Origin: an uncultured Hyphomicrobiales bacterium
GTDB lineage: Bacteria; Pseudomonadota; Alphaproteobacteria; Rhizobiales; Xanthobacteraceae
Direction: 5' to 3'
DNA: 64,000 nt
NCBI GenBank assembly: GCA_903839845.1
Contig: CAIMEA010000004.1
Location: forward strand, 1 to 64,000
Position 1 is the stretch's first letter, and the number at the start of each line of letters is the position of its first letter. The position numbers and the translations under genes are program-made. This document shows positions 37,583 to 46,956 of this stretch, in pieces. The notes beneath the pieces are model-generated. The model was not told the origin of the DNA. It made no database searches and saw only the letters and a program-made list of their open reading frames with translations.

Positions 37583-38196
37583 TAGAGAAATTCCTTCAAG
37601 GCGCTGGCCTCCGCCATTGGATAAAACTCTGTGCCCGAGGCGACGCCGAACATGAGCTTGCCGCCGACCTCGCGTTCCTGCCCGAGTTCCACCAGATCGT
37701 AAAACAGCGCCCGCGTCACCTTGGCCCACAAATCGCTGCGGACATGCAACAGCGGCTTGAGACCGCCATTCGTCGCATCCTCCTCGAAGCGCAGCGCATG
37801 CGAGGGGCCGGCCTCGACCCATTCGTCGACATTGGTGCGGAACCGCAGCGTCGGCCCGGCCTGGCCTACTCTAACGGCGAGTTCGACGGCTATGAACGGT
37901 ACGTCCTCGACGACGATGCCGACCTTTTCCACCGGGGTGACGAGAAAGTATTTGTCGCCCTCGCGCTTGAGCACGGTGGAAAACAATTTGACCAACGCCG
38001 GCCGGCCGATCGGCGTCTTTTGGTAAAACCAAGTGCCGTCGCTGGCGATCCGCATGTCGATATTGCCGCAAAACGGCGGATTCCACAGGTGGACGGGCGG
38101 CAGGCCCTTACCGCCCGGCTCATTGCCGATGGTGGGAAGCTGGGCTGCTATACCGTCCAGCCCGGACTTGCGCGTTTCCTGCCCTGTCTTCGCCAT
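37582..38196 (-). CDS. DUF1285 domain protein
   Basis: 204 residues, soluble. The family signature is LPPVHLWNPPFCGNIDMRIASDGTWFYQKTPIGRPALVKLFSTVLKREGDKYFLVTPVEK. Structure-based work on this family shows a two-domain fold with no settled function. ATG 38196; the extra 42 codons upstream have no support. First gene of the operon DUF1285-nudL-DUF6111-cca-tauE, divergent from the MoxR operon, a neighbourhood often seen in this lineage. Confidence 0.9.
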   Translation of the reverse strand: MAKTGQETRKSGLDGIAAQLPTIGNEPGGKGLPPVHLWNPPFCGNIDMRIASDGTWFYQKTPIGRPALVKLFSTVLKREGDKYFLVTPVEKVGIVVEDVPFIAVELAVRVGQAGPTLRFRTNVDEWVEAGPSHALRFEEDATNGGLKPLLHVRSDLWAKVTRALFYDLVELGQEREVGGKLMFGVASGTEFYPMAEASALKEFL

Positions 38197-38393
38197 TGTT
38201 TCCCTACGATAATCAGGAACTTCGCACCTGTTCGCAACTTCGTGACCGGCCCGGACCCGCGATGCAAGATAGCGTAAGCTCGGCGAAATAATGAGGCAGA
38301 TTCGCCGCAAAGCCCGCAGCAAATCCGGTGTGGTGCGTTTGTTGCATAGCCTTTAGGCAGCAAAAAAACTCTCGATAAAAGGAAACTGGGATC

Positions 38394-39404
38394 ATGGCGT
38401 CGCCAAGCGGTGAAAACCTGGAAAAGCTCGAGGATATGATCGTGCGCGCGGCGGAATCGACCGCCACCCATGTGCGCGCGGCCAAGGAAGCCATCGGCAC
38501 CGTCATCTTCGGCCAGGACCTGGTGGTCGAGCGCGCTCTGGTCACGGTCTTGTCCGGCGGCCACGCGCTTCTGGTTGGTGTGCCCGGTCTCGCCAAGACC
38601 AAGCTGGTCGAGACCATGGGCATTGCGCTCGGCATGGATGCCCGCCGCGTGCAGTTCACGCCAGACCTGATGCCGTCCGACATTCTCGGCTCCGAAGTGC
38701 TGGAAGAAAACGCCAGCGGCAAGCGCAGCTTTCGTTTCATTCCCGGTCCGGTCTTCGCGCAATTGCTGATGGCTGACGAAATCAACCGCGCCTCGCCCCG
38801 CACTCAGTCGGCGCTGCTGCAGGCGATGCAGGAGCAGCATGTCACGGTGGCCGGCGCGCGCCACGATCTGCCCAAGCCCTTCCATGTACTGGCGACGCAA
38901 AACCCGCTCGAGCAGGAAGGCACCTATCCGCTGCCGGAAGCGCAGCTCGACCGCTTCCTAATGGAGATCGACGTCGATTATCCCGACCTCATTTCCGAGC
39001 GGAAGATTCTGTTCGACACCACCGGCGCCGACGACAGCCGCGCCAAGGCGGCGATGACCGCCGACGATCTGATTGCCGCGCAACGTCTGGTCCGCCGGCT
39101 GCCGGTCGGCGAGAGCGTGGTCGAAGCGATTTTGCAACTGGTGCGCTCGGCGCGTCCCGGTCCGGAAGCCGGCGATCTCGGCAAGCTGATCTCTTGGGGC
39201 CCCGGTCCGCGCGCCAGCCAATCCTTGATGCTGGCGGTGCGCGCCCGCGCGCTGCTCGACAACCGTTTCGCGCCGTCGATCGACGACGTTCTCGAACTCG
39301 CCGAGCCTATCCTCAAGCACCGCATGGCCCTCACATTTGCCGCGCGCGCCGAAGGCGAGACGATCACCAACATCATTTCGCGCCTCAAGTCGCGCATCGG
39401 ATAA
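38394..39404 (+). CDS. MoxR-family AAA+ ATPase
   Basis: 336 residues. Walker A GVPGLAKTK, Walker B LLMADEINRASPRTQSALLQAMQE, sensor LATQNPLEQEGTYPLPEAQLDRFL, arginine finger region thereafter. MoxR proteins act as chaperones that insert metals or assemble complexes, together with VWA proteins. ATG 38394. First of a four-gene operon with DUF58, DUF4159 and a second membrane protein (a Bat-like set). Complete. Confidence 0.93.
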   Translation: MASPSGENLEKLEDMIVRAAESTATHVRAAKEAIGTVIFGQDLVVERALVTVLSGGHALLVGVPGLAKTKLVETMGIALGMDARRVQFTPDLMPSDILGSEVLEENASGKRSFRFIPGPVFAQLLMADEINRASPRTQSALLQAMQEQHVTVAGARHDLPKPFHVLATQNPLEQEGTYPLPEAQLDRFLMEIDVDYPDLISERKILFDTTGADDSRAKAAMTADDLIAAQRLVRRLPVGESVVEAILQLVRSARPGPEAGDLGKLISWGPGPRASQSLMLAVRARALLDNRFAPSIDDVLELAEPILKHRMALTFAARAEGETITNIISRLKSRIG

Positions 39405-39407
39405 GAG

Positions 39408-40361
39408 ATGGCCGAGCCGAGCCTCAAGGACCTCAAGAGCCAGCCGGTCAAGGACGCCGTCGGCAAGAGCAGCAAACTCGCCGCGCGCATTCCGCGGTTG
39501 ATCCTGGAAGCGCGGCGCGTTGCTTCGACGGTCATTCACGGCCTGCACGGCCGCAGGCGCGCCGGCTCGGGCGAGAACTTCTGGCAATATCGGCACTTCG
39601 TGTCCGGCGAACCGGCGCAAAACATCGACTGGCGGCGTTCGGCGCGCGACGATCATCTTTATGTGCGCGAGCGCGAATGGGAGGCCTCGCATACGATCTG
39701 GCTATGGGCCGACCGTTCGCCGTCGATGGAGTTTTCCTCGGCGCTGACCGAATGGAGCAAGCTCGACCGCGCGCTGGTTGTCTCGTTCGCGCTCGCCGAA
39801 ATTCTGGTGCAAGGCGGCGAGCGGGTCGGCATTCCCGAATTGATGCGGCCGACCGCCAACCGCAATGTCATCGAAAGCATGGCGCAGCGCATCGTGCATG
39901 ATCTGCGCGCGGCGCCGAGCCTGCCGCCGAATTTCGCACCGGCGCCGTTCTCGGAAGTCGTGCTGTTGTCCGACCTGTGGAGCCCGATCCCGGAATTCCG
40001 CAAAATCATCGGCCAGCTCGCCGCCAATGGTGCGCGCGGCCATGTCGTACAGGTGTGCGATCCGGCGGAAGAAACCTTTCCCTATGCGGGGCGCGTCGAA
40101 TTCGTCGAATCCGAAGGCCTCGGCAGCGTTACCGCCGGCCGCGCCGAGATGTGGCGCGAGGACTATCAGAAGCTGCTGGCGCAACATCGCGCGGCGCTGC
40201 GCGCCGAGACCGAACAATTCGGCTGGACCTTCACCGTGCATCGCACCGATCGCGGCCCGACCGAGCTTCTGTTCGCGCTGCATGCGCGCATGGGCGCCAA
40301 CGCGGTCGCCACCGCCGTCAACAGCCGGCACACGCCCTCGCAAAGAGGGACCGCGGCATAA
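39408..40361 (+). CDS. DUF58 domain protein (Bat-like)
   Basis: 317 residues, soluble. The family core is GLHGRRRAGSGENFWQYRHFVSGEPAQNIDWRRSARDDHLYVREREWEA followed by a VWA-like fold with WLWADRSPSMEF (a MIDAS-like D-x-S-x-S). Acts with the MoxR ATPase. It starts three nt after the moxR stop, and its stop overlaps the next ATG by one base (TAATG). The C-terminal part ends near VNSRHTPSQRGTAA. Confidence 0.92.
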   Translation: MAEPSLKDLKSQPVKDAVGKSSKLAARIPRLILEARRVASTVIHGLHGRRRAGSGENFWQYRHFVSGEPAQNIDWRRSARDDHLYVREREWEASHTIWLWADRSPSMEFSSALTEWSKLDRALVVSFALAEILVQGGERVGIPELMRPTANRNVIESMAQRIVHDLRAAPSLPPNFAPAPFSEVVLLSDLWSPIPEFRKIIGQLAANGARGHVVQVCDPAEETFPYAGRVEFVESEGLGSVTAGRAEMWREDYQKLLAQHRAALRAETEQFGWTFTVHRTDRGPTELLFALHARMGANAVATAVNSRHTPSQRGTAA

Positions 40362-43219
40362 TGGGCGCACTCCCCTTAGCCTTCGCGCAACCGCTCGTGC
40401 TGATCGGCCTGGTCAGCCTTCCTATCCTGTGGTGGCTGCTGCGGCTGGTGCCGCCGCGTCCGCGCACGATCAGCTTTCCGCCGACGCGACTATTGTTCGA
40501 GATCGCGCCCAAGGAAGAAACGCCGTCGCGCACGCCGTGGTGGCTGACCTTGCTGCGGCTGACGCTCGCCGCGCTGGTCATCATCGCCGCCGCAGGTCCG
40601 TTGTGGAATCCGCCGCTCGCCACCGCCAACAAGGCGGCGCCGCTGTTGATCCTGCTCGACGACGGCTGGGCCGCCGCTTCGACCTGGGATGCGCGGCTGC
40701 GCAATGCCGACGAATTGCTGGCGCGCGCCGAAGCCGACGGCCGTGGCGTCGCTATCCTGCCGCTGTCGGAAACCGGCCGCGACCTGTCGATGCAGGTCGC
40801 CGGCGCTGCACGCGTGCAGATCAAGCAGGTCAAGCCGAAGCCGCACACGGTCGATCGCGCCGAGGCGCTGCCGGTGATCGAACGATTTTTGAAAGCGACG
40901 CCGGACCTCGACATCGTCTGGCTGTCGGACGGCGTCGATCTCGGCAAAGGCTCGGCCTTCGTGTCGGGTCTGAAAGACATTATCGGCAATCGGCCGCTCA
41001 CCGTCGTCTCCGGCGGCGTCGCCGTTGCGCATGCGCTGGCCGCCGCCGACAACGCCGCCGGCGCGCTGACCGTGAAGGTGCTGCGCGCGCAGACCGGCTC
41101 AATCGAAAACGGCATGGTCAACGCCATCGATCTGAAAGGCTTGCCGCTCGGCGAAGCGCCGTTCGCATTCAAGACCGGCGATCTGGAAACCGAAGCGACC
41201 ATCAACCTGCCGGTCGAAATCCGCAACGACGTGGCGCGGCTGGATATCGCCGGCGAGCGTTCGGCAGGCAGCGTGCAACTGCTCGACAAGCGCTGGCGGC
41301 GGCGCACCGTCGGTATCGTCTCCGGCTCGGCCGCCGACCGTTCGCAGCCATTGATCGGCGCGACCTATTATCTGTCGCGCGCGCTCAACCCGTTCGCCGA
41401 CGTGCGGCTTTCCGAAGGCGCCGCGCCGACCGAGGCCATCACCCGTTTCCTCGGCCAGAACCTGCCGATGCTGGTGCTCGCCGATGTCGGCAACATCACC
41501 GACGCGCGCGAGCGTCTCGACAAATGGATCGACAATGGCGGCGTGCTGGTCCGTTTCGCCGGCCCGCATCTGGCCGGCGCGTCCGACGATCTGGTGCCGG
41601 TGAAATTGCGCCGCGGCGGCCGTATTCTCGGCGGATCCTTAAGCTGGGAAAAACCGCAACAGCTTGCGCCTTTCGCGCGCGACGGCCCGTTCAACGGCAT
41701 GCCGGTGCCGAACGACGTCACAGTGACGCGGCAAGTTCTCGCCGAGCCGGACGCGCAACTCGCCGATCGCACCTGGGCAACGCTCGCCGACGGCACGCCG
41801 CTGGTCACCGCGCAAAAGCGCGGCAAGGGCCTGGTCGTGCTGTTCCACGTCACCGCCGACACCCGCTGGTCCGATCTGCCGCTGGCCGGCACTTTCGTCG
41901 ACATGCTTCGCCGCATCGTCGCGCTCGCCGGCGCGACCACGGCGAACGCCACAGACGACGCAGCCGGCAACGCCGCGGGCGCCGGCCGCGCCGTCGTGCA
42001 AGCGGTGCCGCCGACGCGCGTGCTCGACGGCTTCGGCGCCTTCTCGACGCCGCCGGCGACTGCGCGCCCGGTGACCGCCGGCTTTACCGGCCGCGCCAGC
42101 GCCGATCACCCGCCCGGCTTCTACGGGCCGCCGGAAGGGCTCGTCGCCGTCAACGCACTGGCGCCGGCCGACCGGCCGCTGCCGCTCGACGTATCGCCGC
42201 TCAACGCGCGGCTCGATGCCTATCGCCAGGGCGAGCCGCTCGATCTGCGCGGTCCGCTGTTCGTCGCCGCGCTGCTGCTGCTGCTGCTGGATGCGCTGGT
42301 GGTGTTCTGGCTGGCCGGCGGACTTTCCAGTTTGACCCATCGCCGCCGCGCCGCGGCTGCGCTGATCGCCTTCGCCGTTATCGCCGGCCTCGCGTCGCAC
42401 GACGCGGCTCGCGCGCAAACGCCGACGCCGGCAAAGCCGCCGCAACTGACGCAAGCGCAGCAAGACTTCGCCATGAAGGCGACGCAGCAGACCCACCTCG
42501 CTTACATCGTCACTGGCGACGCCGAAGTCGACGCCATCAGCAAGGCCGGTCTCGACAGTCTGTCGCTGTTTCTGGCGCAGCGCACCGCGCTGGAGCCGGG
42601 CGACGCGATGGGCGTCGATCCGGCGCGCGATGAATTGTCGTTCTTCCCGTTGCTCTATTGGCCGGTGTCGGTTTCGGCGGCGAAACCCTCGCGCGCCGCG
42701 CTCGATCGCATCGACAGCTACATGAAACGCGGCGGCACCGTCGTGTTCGACACTCGCGACGCGGTCGACGCACCGCCCGGCCCCGGCGGCGAAATGCAGG
42801 GCCCCGGCATGGTCGCCCTGCGCTCGATCCTGGCCTCGCTCGACGTGCCCGAGCTCGAACCGCTGCCGCGCGATCACGTCCTGAACAAGACGTTCTTCCT
42901 GCTGCGCGATTTTCCCGGCCGTTTCACCAATGGCCAGCTTTGGGTCGAGGCGCAGCCGGTCGATAATGAAGACGAACCGGGCCGCCCGGTGCGGGCCGGC
43001 GACGGCGTCTCGTCGATCATGATCACCTCGAACGATCTGGCCGGCGCCTGGGCGATGCGCCCGGACGGCCAGCCGATGCTGCCGTTGGTGCCGGGGGAAC
43101 CGCGCCAGCGCGAATTCGCCTTCCGCGCCGGCGTCAACATCGTCATGTACGCGCTGACCGGCAACTACAAAGCCGACCAGGTGCACATCCCGGCGCTGCT
43201 CGAACGGTTAGGACAGTAG
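40361..43219 (+). CDS. DUF4159-containing membrane protein of the MoxR operon
   Basis: 952 residues. Two N-terminal membrane helices with the BatA-type pattern (LVLIGLVSLPILWWLLRLVPP, then LRLTLAALVIIAAAGPLWNPP), a VWA-like domain with LLILLDDGWAAASTW, a long periplasmic part, another hydrophobic segment around 630-650 and near 680, then the DUF4159 domain (ELSFFPLLYWPVS onward to the C-terminus). The ATG at 40361 overlaps the DUF58 stop. The longer open frame starting at 39977 is a shadow. Function likely assembly or stress tolerance; not proven. Confidence 0.88.
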   Translation: MGALPLAFAQPLVLIGLVSLPILWWLLRLVPPRPRTISFPPTRLLFEIAPKEETPSRTPWWLTLLRLTLAALVIIAAAGPLWNPPLATANKAAPLLILLDDGWAAASTWDARLRNADELLARAEADGRGVAILPLSETGRDLSMQVAGAARVQIKQVKPKPHTVDRAEALPVIERFLKATPDLDIVWLSDGVDLGKGSAFVSGLKDIIGNRPLTVVSGGVAVAHALAAADNAAGALTVKVLRAQTGSIENGMVNAIDLKGLPLGEAPFAFKTGDLETEATINLPVEIRNDVARLDIAGERSAGSVQLLDKRWRRRTVGIVSGSAADRSQPLIGATYYLSRALNPFADVRLSEGAAPTEAITRFLGQNLPMLVLADVGNITDARERLDKWIDNGGVLVRFAGPHLAGASDDLVPVKLRRGGRILGGSLSWEKPQQLAPFARDGPFNGMPVPNDVTVTRQVLAEPDAQLADRTWATLADGTPLVTAQKRGKGLVVLFHVTADTRWSDLPLAGTFVDMLRRIVALAGATTANATDDAAGNAAGAGRAVVQAVPPTRVLDGFGAFSTPPATARPVTAGFTGRASADHPPGFYGPPEGLVAVNALAPADRPLPLDVSPLNARLDAYRQGEPLDLRGPLFVAALLLLLLDALVVFWLAGGLSSLTHRRRAAAALIAFAVIAGLASHDAARAQTPTPAKPPQLTQAQQDFAMKATQQTHLAYIVTGDAEVDAISKAGLDSLSLFLAQRTALEPGDAMGVDPARDELSFFPLLYWPVSVSAAKPSRAALDRIDSYMKRGGTVVFDTRDAVDAPPGPGGEMQGPGMVALRSILASLDVPELEPLPRDHVLNKTFFLLRDFPGRFTNGQLWVEAQPVDNEDEPGRPVRAGDGVSSIMITSNDLAGAWAMRPDGQPMLPLVPGEPRQREFAFRAGVNIVMYALTGNYKADQVHIPALLERLGQ

Positions 43220-43223
43220 CACC

Positions 43224-45290
43224 ATGAACCTCGGCGTCGCCTTCGCTCCGCTGGTGCCCGACTACGTCGTGTGGGCGGCGTTCGGCGTCGCCGTGCTGAT
43301 TTCCATTTTGCTGCTCGTCGTGCGTTCGCGCGGCGCGGTCGTGCGCGCGCTGGCAATGGCGATGATGGTACTGGCGCTCGCCAACCCGTCATTCACGCGC
43401 GAGGACCGCGAGCCGATCCCGTCGGTCGCCGCCGTCATTATCGACAAGAGCCCGAGCCAGGATTTCGCCGACCGCAATGTGCAGACCGACGCGGCGCGCA
43501 CGACGATCGTCGAGCGGCTCAAGCGTATTCCCGGCCTCGAGGTGCGCGTCGCCGAAGCCGGCGCCGCCGATGGCGAGACCGACGGCACCCGGCTGTTTTC
43601 CGCATTGTCGTCGACGCTCGCCGACGTGCCGCCGGATCGCGTCGCCGGCGCTATCATGATTACCGACGGCCGCGTCCACGACATTCCGGCCGACGCCGCC
43701 GCATTGGGCTTTAGTGCGCCGCTGCACGCGCTGATCACAGGCCACAGCGACGAGATCGACCGCCGCGTCGTGCTGACGCAGACGCCGCGCTTCGGCATTG
43801 TCGGCCAGTCGCAAACCATCGGCTTCCGCGTCGAGGATCAGGGTGCCGGCGGCGGCGCCGTGCAAGTGACGATCAGGCGCGACGGCGAAATGCTCGAGCA
43901 GCGCATGGTGAGCGTGCGTAGCGACATCAGCGTGAAAATTCCGATCCCGCATGCCGGCGCCAATATCGTCGAGGTCGAGGCCGCGCCGCTCGCCAATGAG
44001 CTGACCTTGGTCAACAATCGCGCCGTGGTGTCGATCGACGGCGTGCGCGACAAATTGCGCGTGCTGCTGGTGTCGGGCGAACCGCATGCTGGCGAGCGCA
44101 CCTGGCGCAACCTTTTGAAGTCCGACGCCTCGGTCGATCTGGTGCACTTCACCATTCTGCGGCCGCCGGAAAAGCAGGACGGCACGCCCATCAACGAACT
44201 GTCGCTGATCGCGTTTCCGACGCGCGAACTGTTCCAGCAAAAAATTTCCGAATTCCAGTTGATCATCTTCGACCGCTATGCCCGGCAGGGCGTGCTGCCG
44301 ATGATCTACTTCGACAACATCGCCAAATATGTGCAGGACGGCGGTGCGGTGATGATCGCGGCCGGTCCCGACTATGCCTCGCCGACCTCGATCTGGCGCA
44401 CGCCGCTTGATGTCATTCTGCCGGCCGAGCCGTCGGGCGACATGACCGATCAAAGTTTCCAGGCGCGGCTGACCGATGCGGGAAAACGTCACCCGGTGAC
44501 ACGCGCGCTGGAGGGTTCGGACACCGAGCCGCCGCACTGGAGCCACTGGTTCCGACTGGTCAACACCAAGCGCACCACCGGCACCACTGTCATGCAGGGT
44601 CCAGACAACAAACCGTTGCTGGTGCTGGCGCGCGAGGGCGAAGGCCGCGTCGCGCTGCTTCTGTCCGATCACATCTGGCTGTGGGCGCGCGGCTATGAAG
44701 GCGGCGGGCCGCATCTCGATCTGCTGCGCAATTTGTCGCACTGGCTGATGAAGCAACCGGATCTCGACGAAGAGGCGCTGCGCCTGATCGTGCAGGGCCG
44801 CGATGTCACCGTGCAGCGCCAGACCATGTCCGACAGCGTCGGCGAAATCACATTGACCGCGCCGAGCGGACAAAACCGCAAACTCACGCTGACGCAGGAA
44901 CAGCCCGGCCTGTGGCACTCGCACCTGGGCGCCAACGAGCTCGGCCTGTGGCGCGCGACCGACGGCAAACTCACCGCGCTCGCCAATGTTGGACCGGCCA
45001 ATCCGCGCGAATTCCAGGAAGTGACCTCGAGCACGCAGCCTTTGATGCAACTGGCCAACGCCACCGGCGGCGACTCGCGAAGGCTCGCCGACGGGCCTAC
45101 GCTCAACGTGCCGCGCGTTCTGCCGGTGCGCACCGCATCGACCTTCAAGGGCGACGACTGGATCGGCTTGCGAATGCGCGACGTCAGCGTGGTGCGCGGC
45201 ATCGGCGTGCTGCCGATCTTCGCCGGGCTGATCGGCCTTCTGCTGCTGATCGGTTCGCTGGCGGCGACATGGGCCAGAGAAGGTCGCTGA
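43224..45290 (+). CDS. Large membrane protein of the MoxR operon (VWA/glutamine-amidotransferase-like)
   Basis: 688 residues. Two helices at the N-terminus (YVVWAAFGVAVLISILLLVV; VRALAMAMMVLALANPSF), a VWA-like domain with AAVIIDKSPSQDF and AIMITDGRVHD, a middle region with LRVLLVSGEPHAGERTWRNLLKSD and YARQGVLPMIYFDNIAKYVQDGGAVMIAAGPDYASP typical of glutamine-amidotransferase-like folds, and one C-terminal helix (LPIFAGLIGLLLLIGSLAATW). Starts four nt after the previous stop. Last gene of the operon. Confidence 0.87.
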   Translation: MNLGVAFAPLVPDYVVWAAFGVAVLISILLLVVRSRGAVVRALAMAMMVLALANPSFTREDREPIPSVAAVIIDKSPSQDFADRNVQTDAARTTIVERLKRIPGLEVRVAEAGAADGETDGTRLFSALSSTLADVPPDRVAGAIMITDGRVHDIPADAAALGFSAPLHALITGHSDEIDRRVVLTQTPRFGIVGQSQTIGFRVEDQGAGGGAVQVTIRRDGEMLEQRMVSVRSDISVKIPIPHAGANIVEVEAAPLANELTLVNNRAVVSIDGVRDKLRVLLVSGEPHAGERTWRNLLKSDASVDLVHFTILRPPEKQDGTPINELSLIAFPTRELFQQKISEFQLIIFDRYARQGVLPMIYFDNIAKYVQDGGAVMIAAGPDYASPTSIWRTPLDVILPAEPSGDMTDQSFQARLTDAGKRHPVTRALEGSDTEPPHWSHWFRLVNTKRTTGTTVMQGPDNKPLLVLAREGEGRVALLLSDHIWLWARGYEGGGPHLDLLRNLSHWLMKQPDLDEEALRLIVQGRDVTVQRQTMSDSVGEITLTAPSGQNRKLTLTQEQPGLWHSHLGANELGLWRATDGKLTALANVGPANPREFQEVTSSTQPLMQLANATGGDSRRLADGPTLNVPRVLPVRTASTFKGDDWIGLRMRDVSVVRGIGVLPIFAGLIGLLLLIGSLAATWAREGR

Positions 45291-45335
45291 CGCGACCTTG
45301 CTGGGCAAGAGAAGGTCGCCAAACCAATCTCCGTT

Positions 45336-45439
45336 CATTCCCGCGAAAGCGGGAATCCAGTACTTAAAGAACTGGGTCCCCGCCATAGGCGTCTGAAAGA
45401 ACGCCGTCCTTCGGACGGCTTTGCGCGGGGACGAACGGG
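45336..45439. repeat. Intergenic palindromic repeat, type A (copy 2, with nested insert)
   Basis: Same outer sequence as 8370-8439 (TTCCCGC-GAAA-GCGGGAA, linker, CTGGGTCCCCGCC...GCGGGGACGAACGG), but the loop of the second hairpin carries about 36 extra bases with their own palindrome GCCGTCC-TTC-GGACGGC. It lies between the MoxR operon and the broken lysE gene. Confidence 0.7.
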
Positions 45440-45474
45440 TTGTTATCAATTGATCCTGACGTTGGTATTTCGCC

Positions 45475-46104
45475 ATGACACTTTCCCTTTTCATCGCCAC
45501 GTTGATTGCCGGTTTCGTCTATTCGGTAATCCCCGGCCCCGCCGTGCTGCTGGTGTTCTCGCTCGCCGCGCAACACGGCCGCGCCATGGGCGCGCGGTTT
45601 CTATTGGGTCACATGGCCGGCGACATTGTCTGGAGCGCGCTGGCCTTCGCCTCGATCCTCGGCGTCAGCCAGATGGGGCCGATGCTGTTTGAAATTCTCG
45701 GCGCCGGCTGCGGGCTGTATCTGATCTATCTCGGCATCAAAGCGATGACAGCGACAAGCATCGGCGAGGCGCCGGTGCTGCGCGGACATCGGCCGTACCG
45801 CGCCGGATTTCTGTTCGGGCTGACCAATCCGAAAGCCTATCCGGTGGCGGTGGCGGTGTTTACCGCCTTGATCGCGCGCTACACGCTGGAACTGTCGTGG
45901 TCGTCGCTACCACTCATGGGGCTGGCGGCGTAGATCGGCATCGTGCTCGGCTATGTCGCAACCTTGTTCTGGGCCGGGCTGCCGCTGGTGCGCCGCTTCT
46001 TCCTGACCCACGGTGTCATTGTCACGCGCGTGATCGGCGTCACCTTCGTGCTGTTCGGCGCCAAGTCGCTGATCGACGCCGGACGTTCGTTCCAGGCGCG
46101 CTAG
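45475..46104 (+). pseudogene. LysE-family amino acid exporter with an in-frame internal stop
   Basis: The first 152 codons encode a standard LysE/RhtB exporter N-terminus (FVYSVIPGPAVLLVFSLAAQHGRAMGARFLLGHMAGD) and several membrane helices. A TAG at 45931-45933 stops the frame, but the same frame continues without another stop for 56 codons to TAG 46102-46104, reading IGIVLGYVATLFWAGLPLV and FVLFGAKSLIDAG, the expected last two helices. The sum, 209 codons plus the amber, equals the usual family length. A single substitution (for example TGG to TAG) explains it. Either a fresh pseudogene, a read-through product, or a sequencing error. Confidence 0.88.
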
Positions 46105-46631
46105 GCCGGAACGTAGGTCAACCTGACCACATCTTCGCCAACACGATCGGTGGTGACCAGACGAAGCGGCGGCCGCGCGCCGGTGAAGAACGGCTTGCCG
46201 CCACCAAGAACGACGGGGTGCAGGTAGAGGCGATACTCATCGACAAGACCAAGGGCGGTCAGGCTTCCCGCCAAGTCGGGCCCGCCCACATCGATCTCGC
46301 CCTCGCGTTCGGCCTTCAGTGCGTGGATCGCCGCTTCGACGTCATCGCCGACAAGCGTGGCATTGGGGCCAACTGACGTCAGCGAACGCGCCACCACCCA
46401 CTTCGGCTTGCTCCGCCACGCCACCGCGAATTCGCGCTCAGGGGCGTCCCACTCGGGATGGTCGTCGTCCCAGTAACGCATGATCTCGTACAGGCGGCGG
46501 CCGTAGACACTGCCGGTCAGGCCGCGCACTTGCTCGATCCAGTGACGAAAAAGCGCCGGGCCCGTCGCGAACTTATCGTGGTCGACATAACCGTCCAGGG
46601 ACACGTTCATTCCGTAGACAAGCTTCGCCAT
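46101..46631 (-). CDS. Dihydrofolate-reductase-like (RibD C-terminal) protein
   Basis: 176 residues with the RibD-C/DHFR fold: KLVYGMNVSLDGYVDHD, SVYGRRLYEIMRYW, EIDVGGPDLAGSLTALGLVDEYRLYLHPVVLGGGKPFF. Relatives reduce pyrimidine or pterin-like substrates with NADPH; the role here is unknown. ATG 46631. Its stop overlaps the terminal stop of the convergent lysE remnant at 46101-46104 (CTAG). It may be the last gene of a GNAT-hdeA operon. Confidence 0.88.
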   Translation of the reverse strand: MAKLVYGMNVSLDGYVDHDKFATGPALFRHWIEQVRGLTGSVYGRRLYEIMRYWDDDHPEWDAPEREFAVAWRSKPKWVVARSLTSVGPNATLVGDDVEAAIHALKAEREGEIDVGGPDLAGSLTALGLVDEYRLYLHPVVLGGGKPFFTGARPPLRLVTTDRVGEDVVRLTYVPA

Positions 46632-46665
46632 GCCGCATTTCGCTCCGACGCCGGGCCGACTAGCC

Positions 46666-46956
46666 CTAATTGCCCATCACTTCGTCGGCCGCGGTGATCA
46701 GGCTGTGGCCGGGGTTCTTGCCGCAATAGTCGCCGAGCTTGCTGCCGTCCGCCTTCATCTTGTCGAAGTCGACGATCGGCTTGGCGTCGGTGTCGCTGTA
46801 ATAGCCTTCCAGCCACATCAGGATCAGGCCGATGGTGGCCTTGTCGCTGGCGACGAAATCCTTGCAGGTGATGGTGGCGAGATCGAGCTGCTGGGCTTGC
46901 GCCGGCAGCGGCGTATAAAACGCGATGGCAATGAGCAGCGCCGAAAGCTTTTTCAT
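46666..46956 (-). CDS. HdeA/HdeB-family periplasmic acid-stress chaperone
   Basis: 96 residues. Signal peptide MKKLSALLIAIAFYTPLPAQA, then a mature part with one cysteine near each end of a helical bundle (ITCKDFVASDKATIGLILMWLEGYYS and LGDYCGKNPGHSL), the HdeA/HdeB layout in which the two cysteines form a disulfide. Prevents aggregation in the periplasm at low pH. ATG 46956 overlaps the GNAT stop (ATGA); the long frame through this region belongs to antisense shadows. Confidence 0.85.
   Translation of the reverse strand: MKKLSALLIAIAFYTPLPAQAQQLDLATITCKDFVASDKATIGLILMWLEGYYSDTDAKPIVDFDKMKADGSKLGDYCGKNPGHSLITAADEVMGN

Noticed and set aside
38197-38393. A LexA box in the MoxR/DUF1285 intergenic region
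   Set aside because: GTTC occurs only once with a mismatched partner; spacing does not give GTTC-N7-GTTC.
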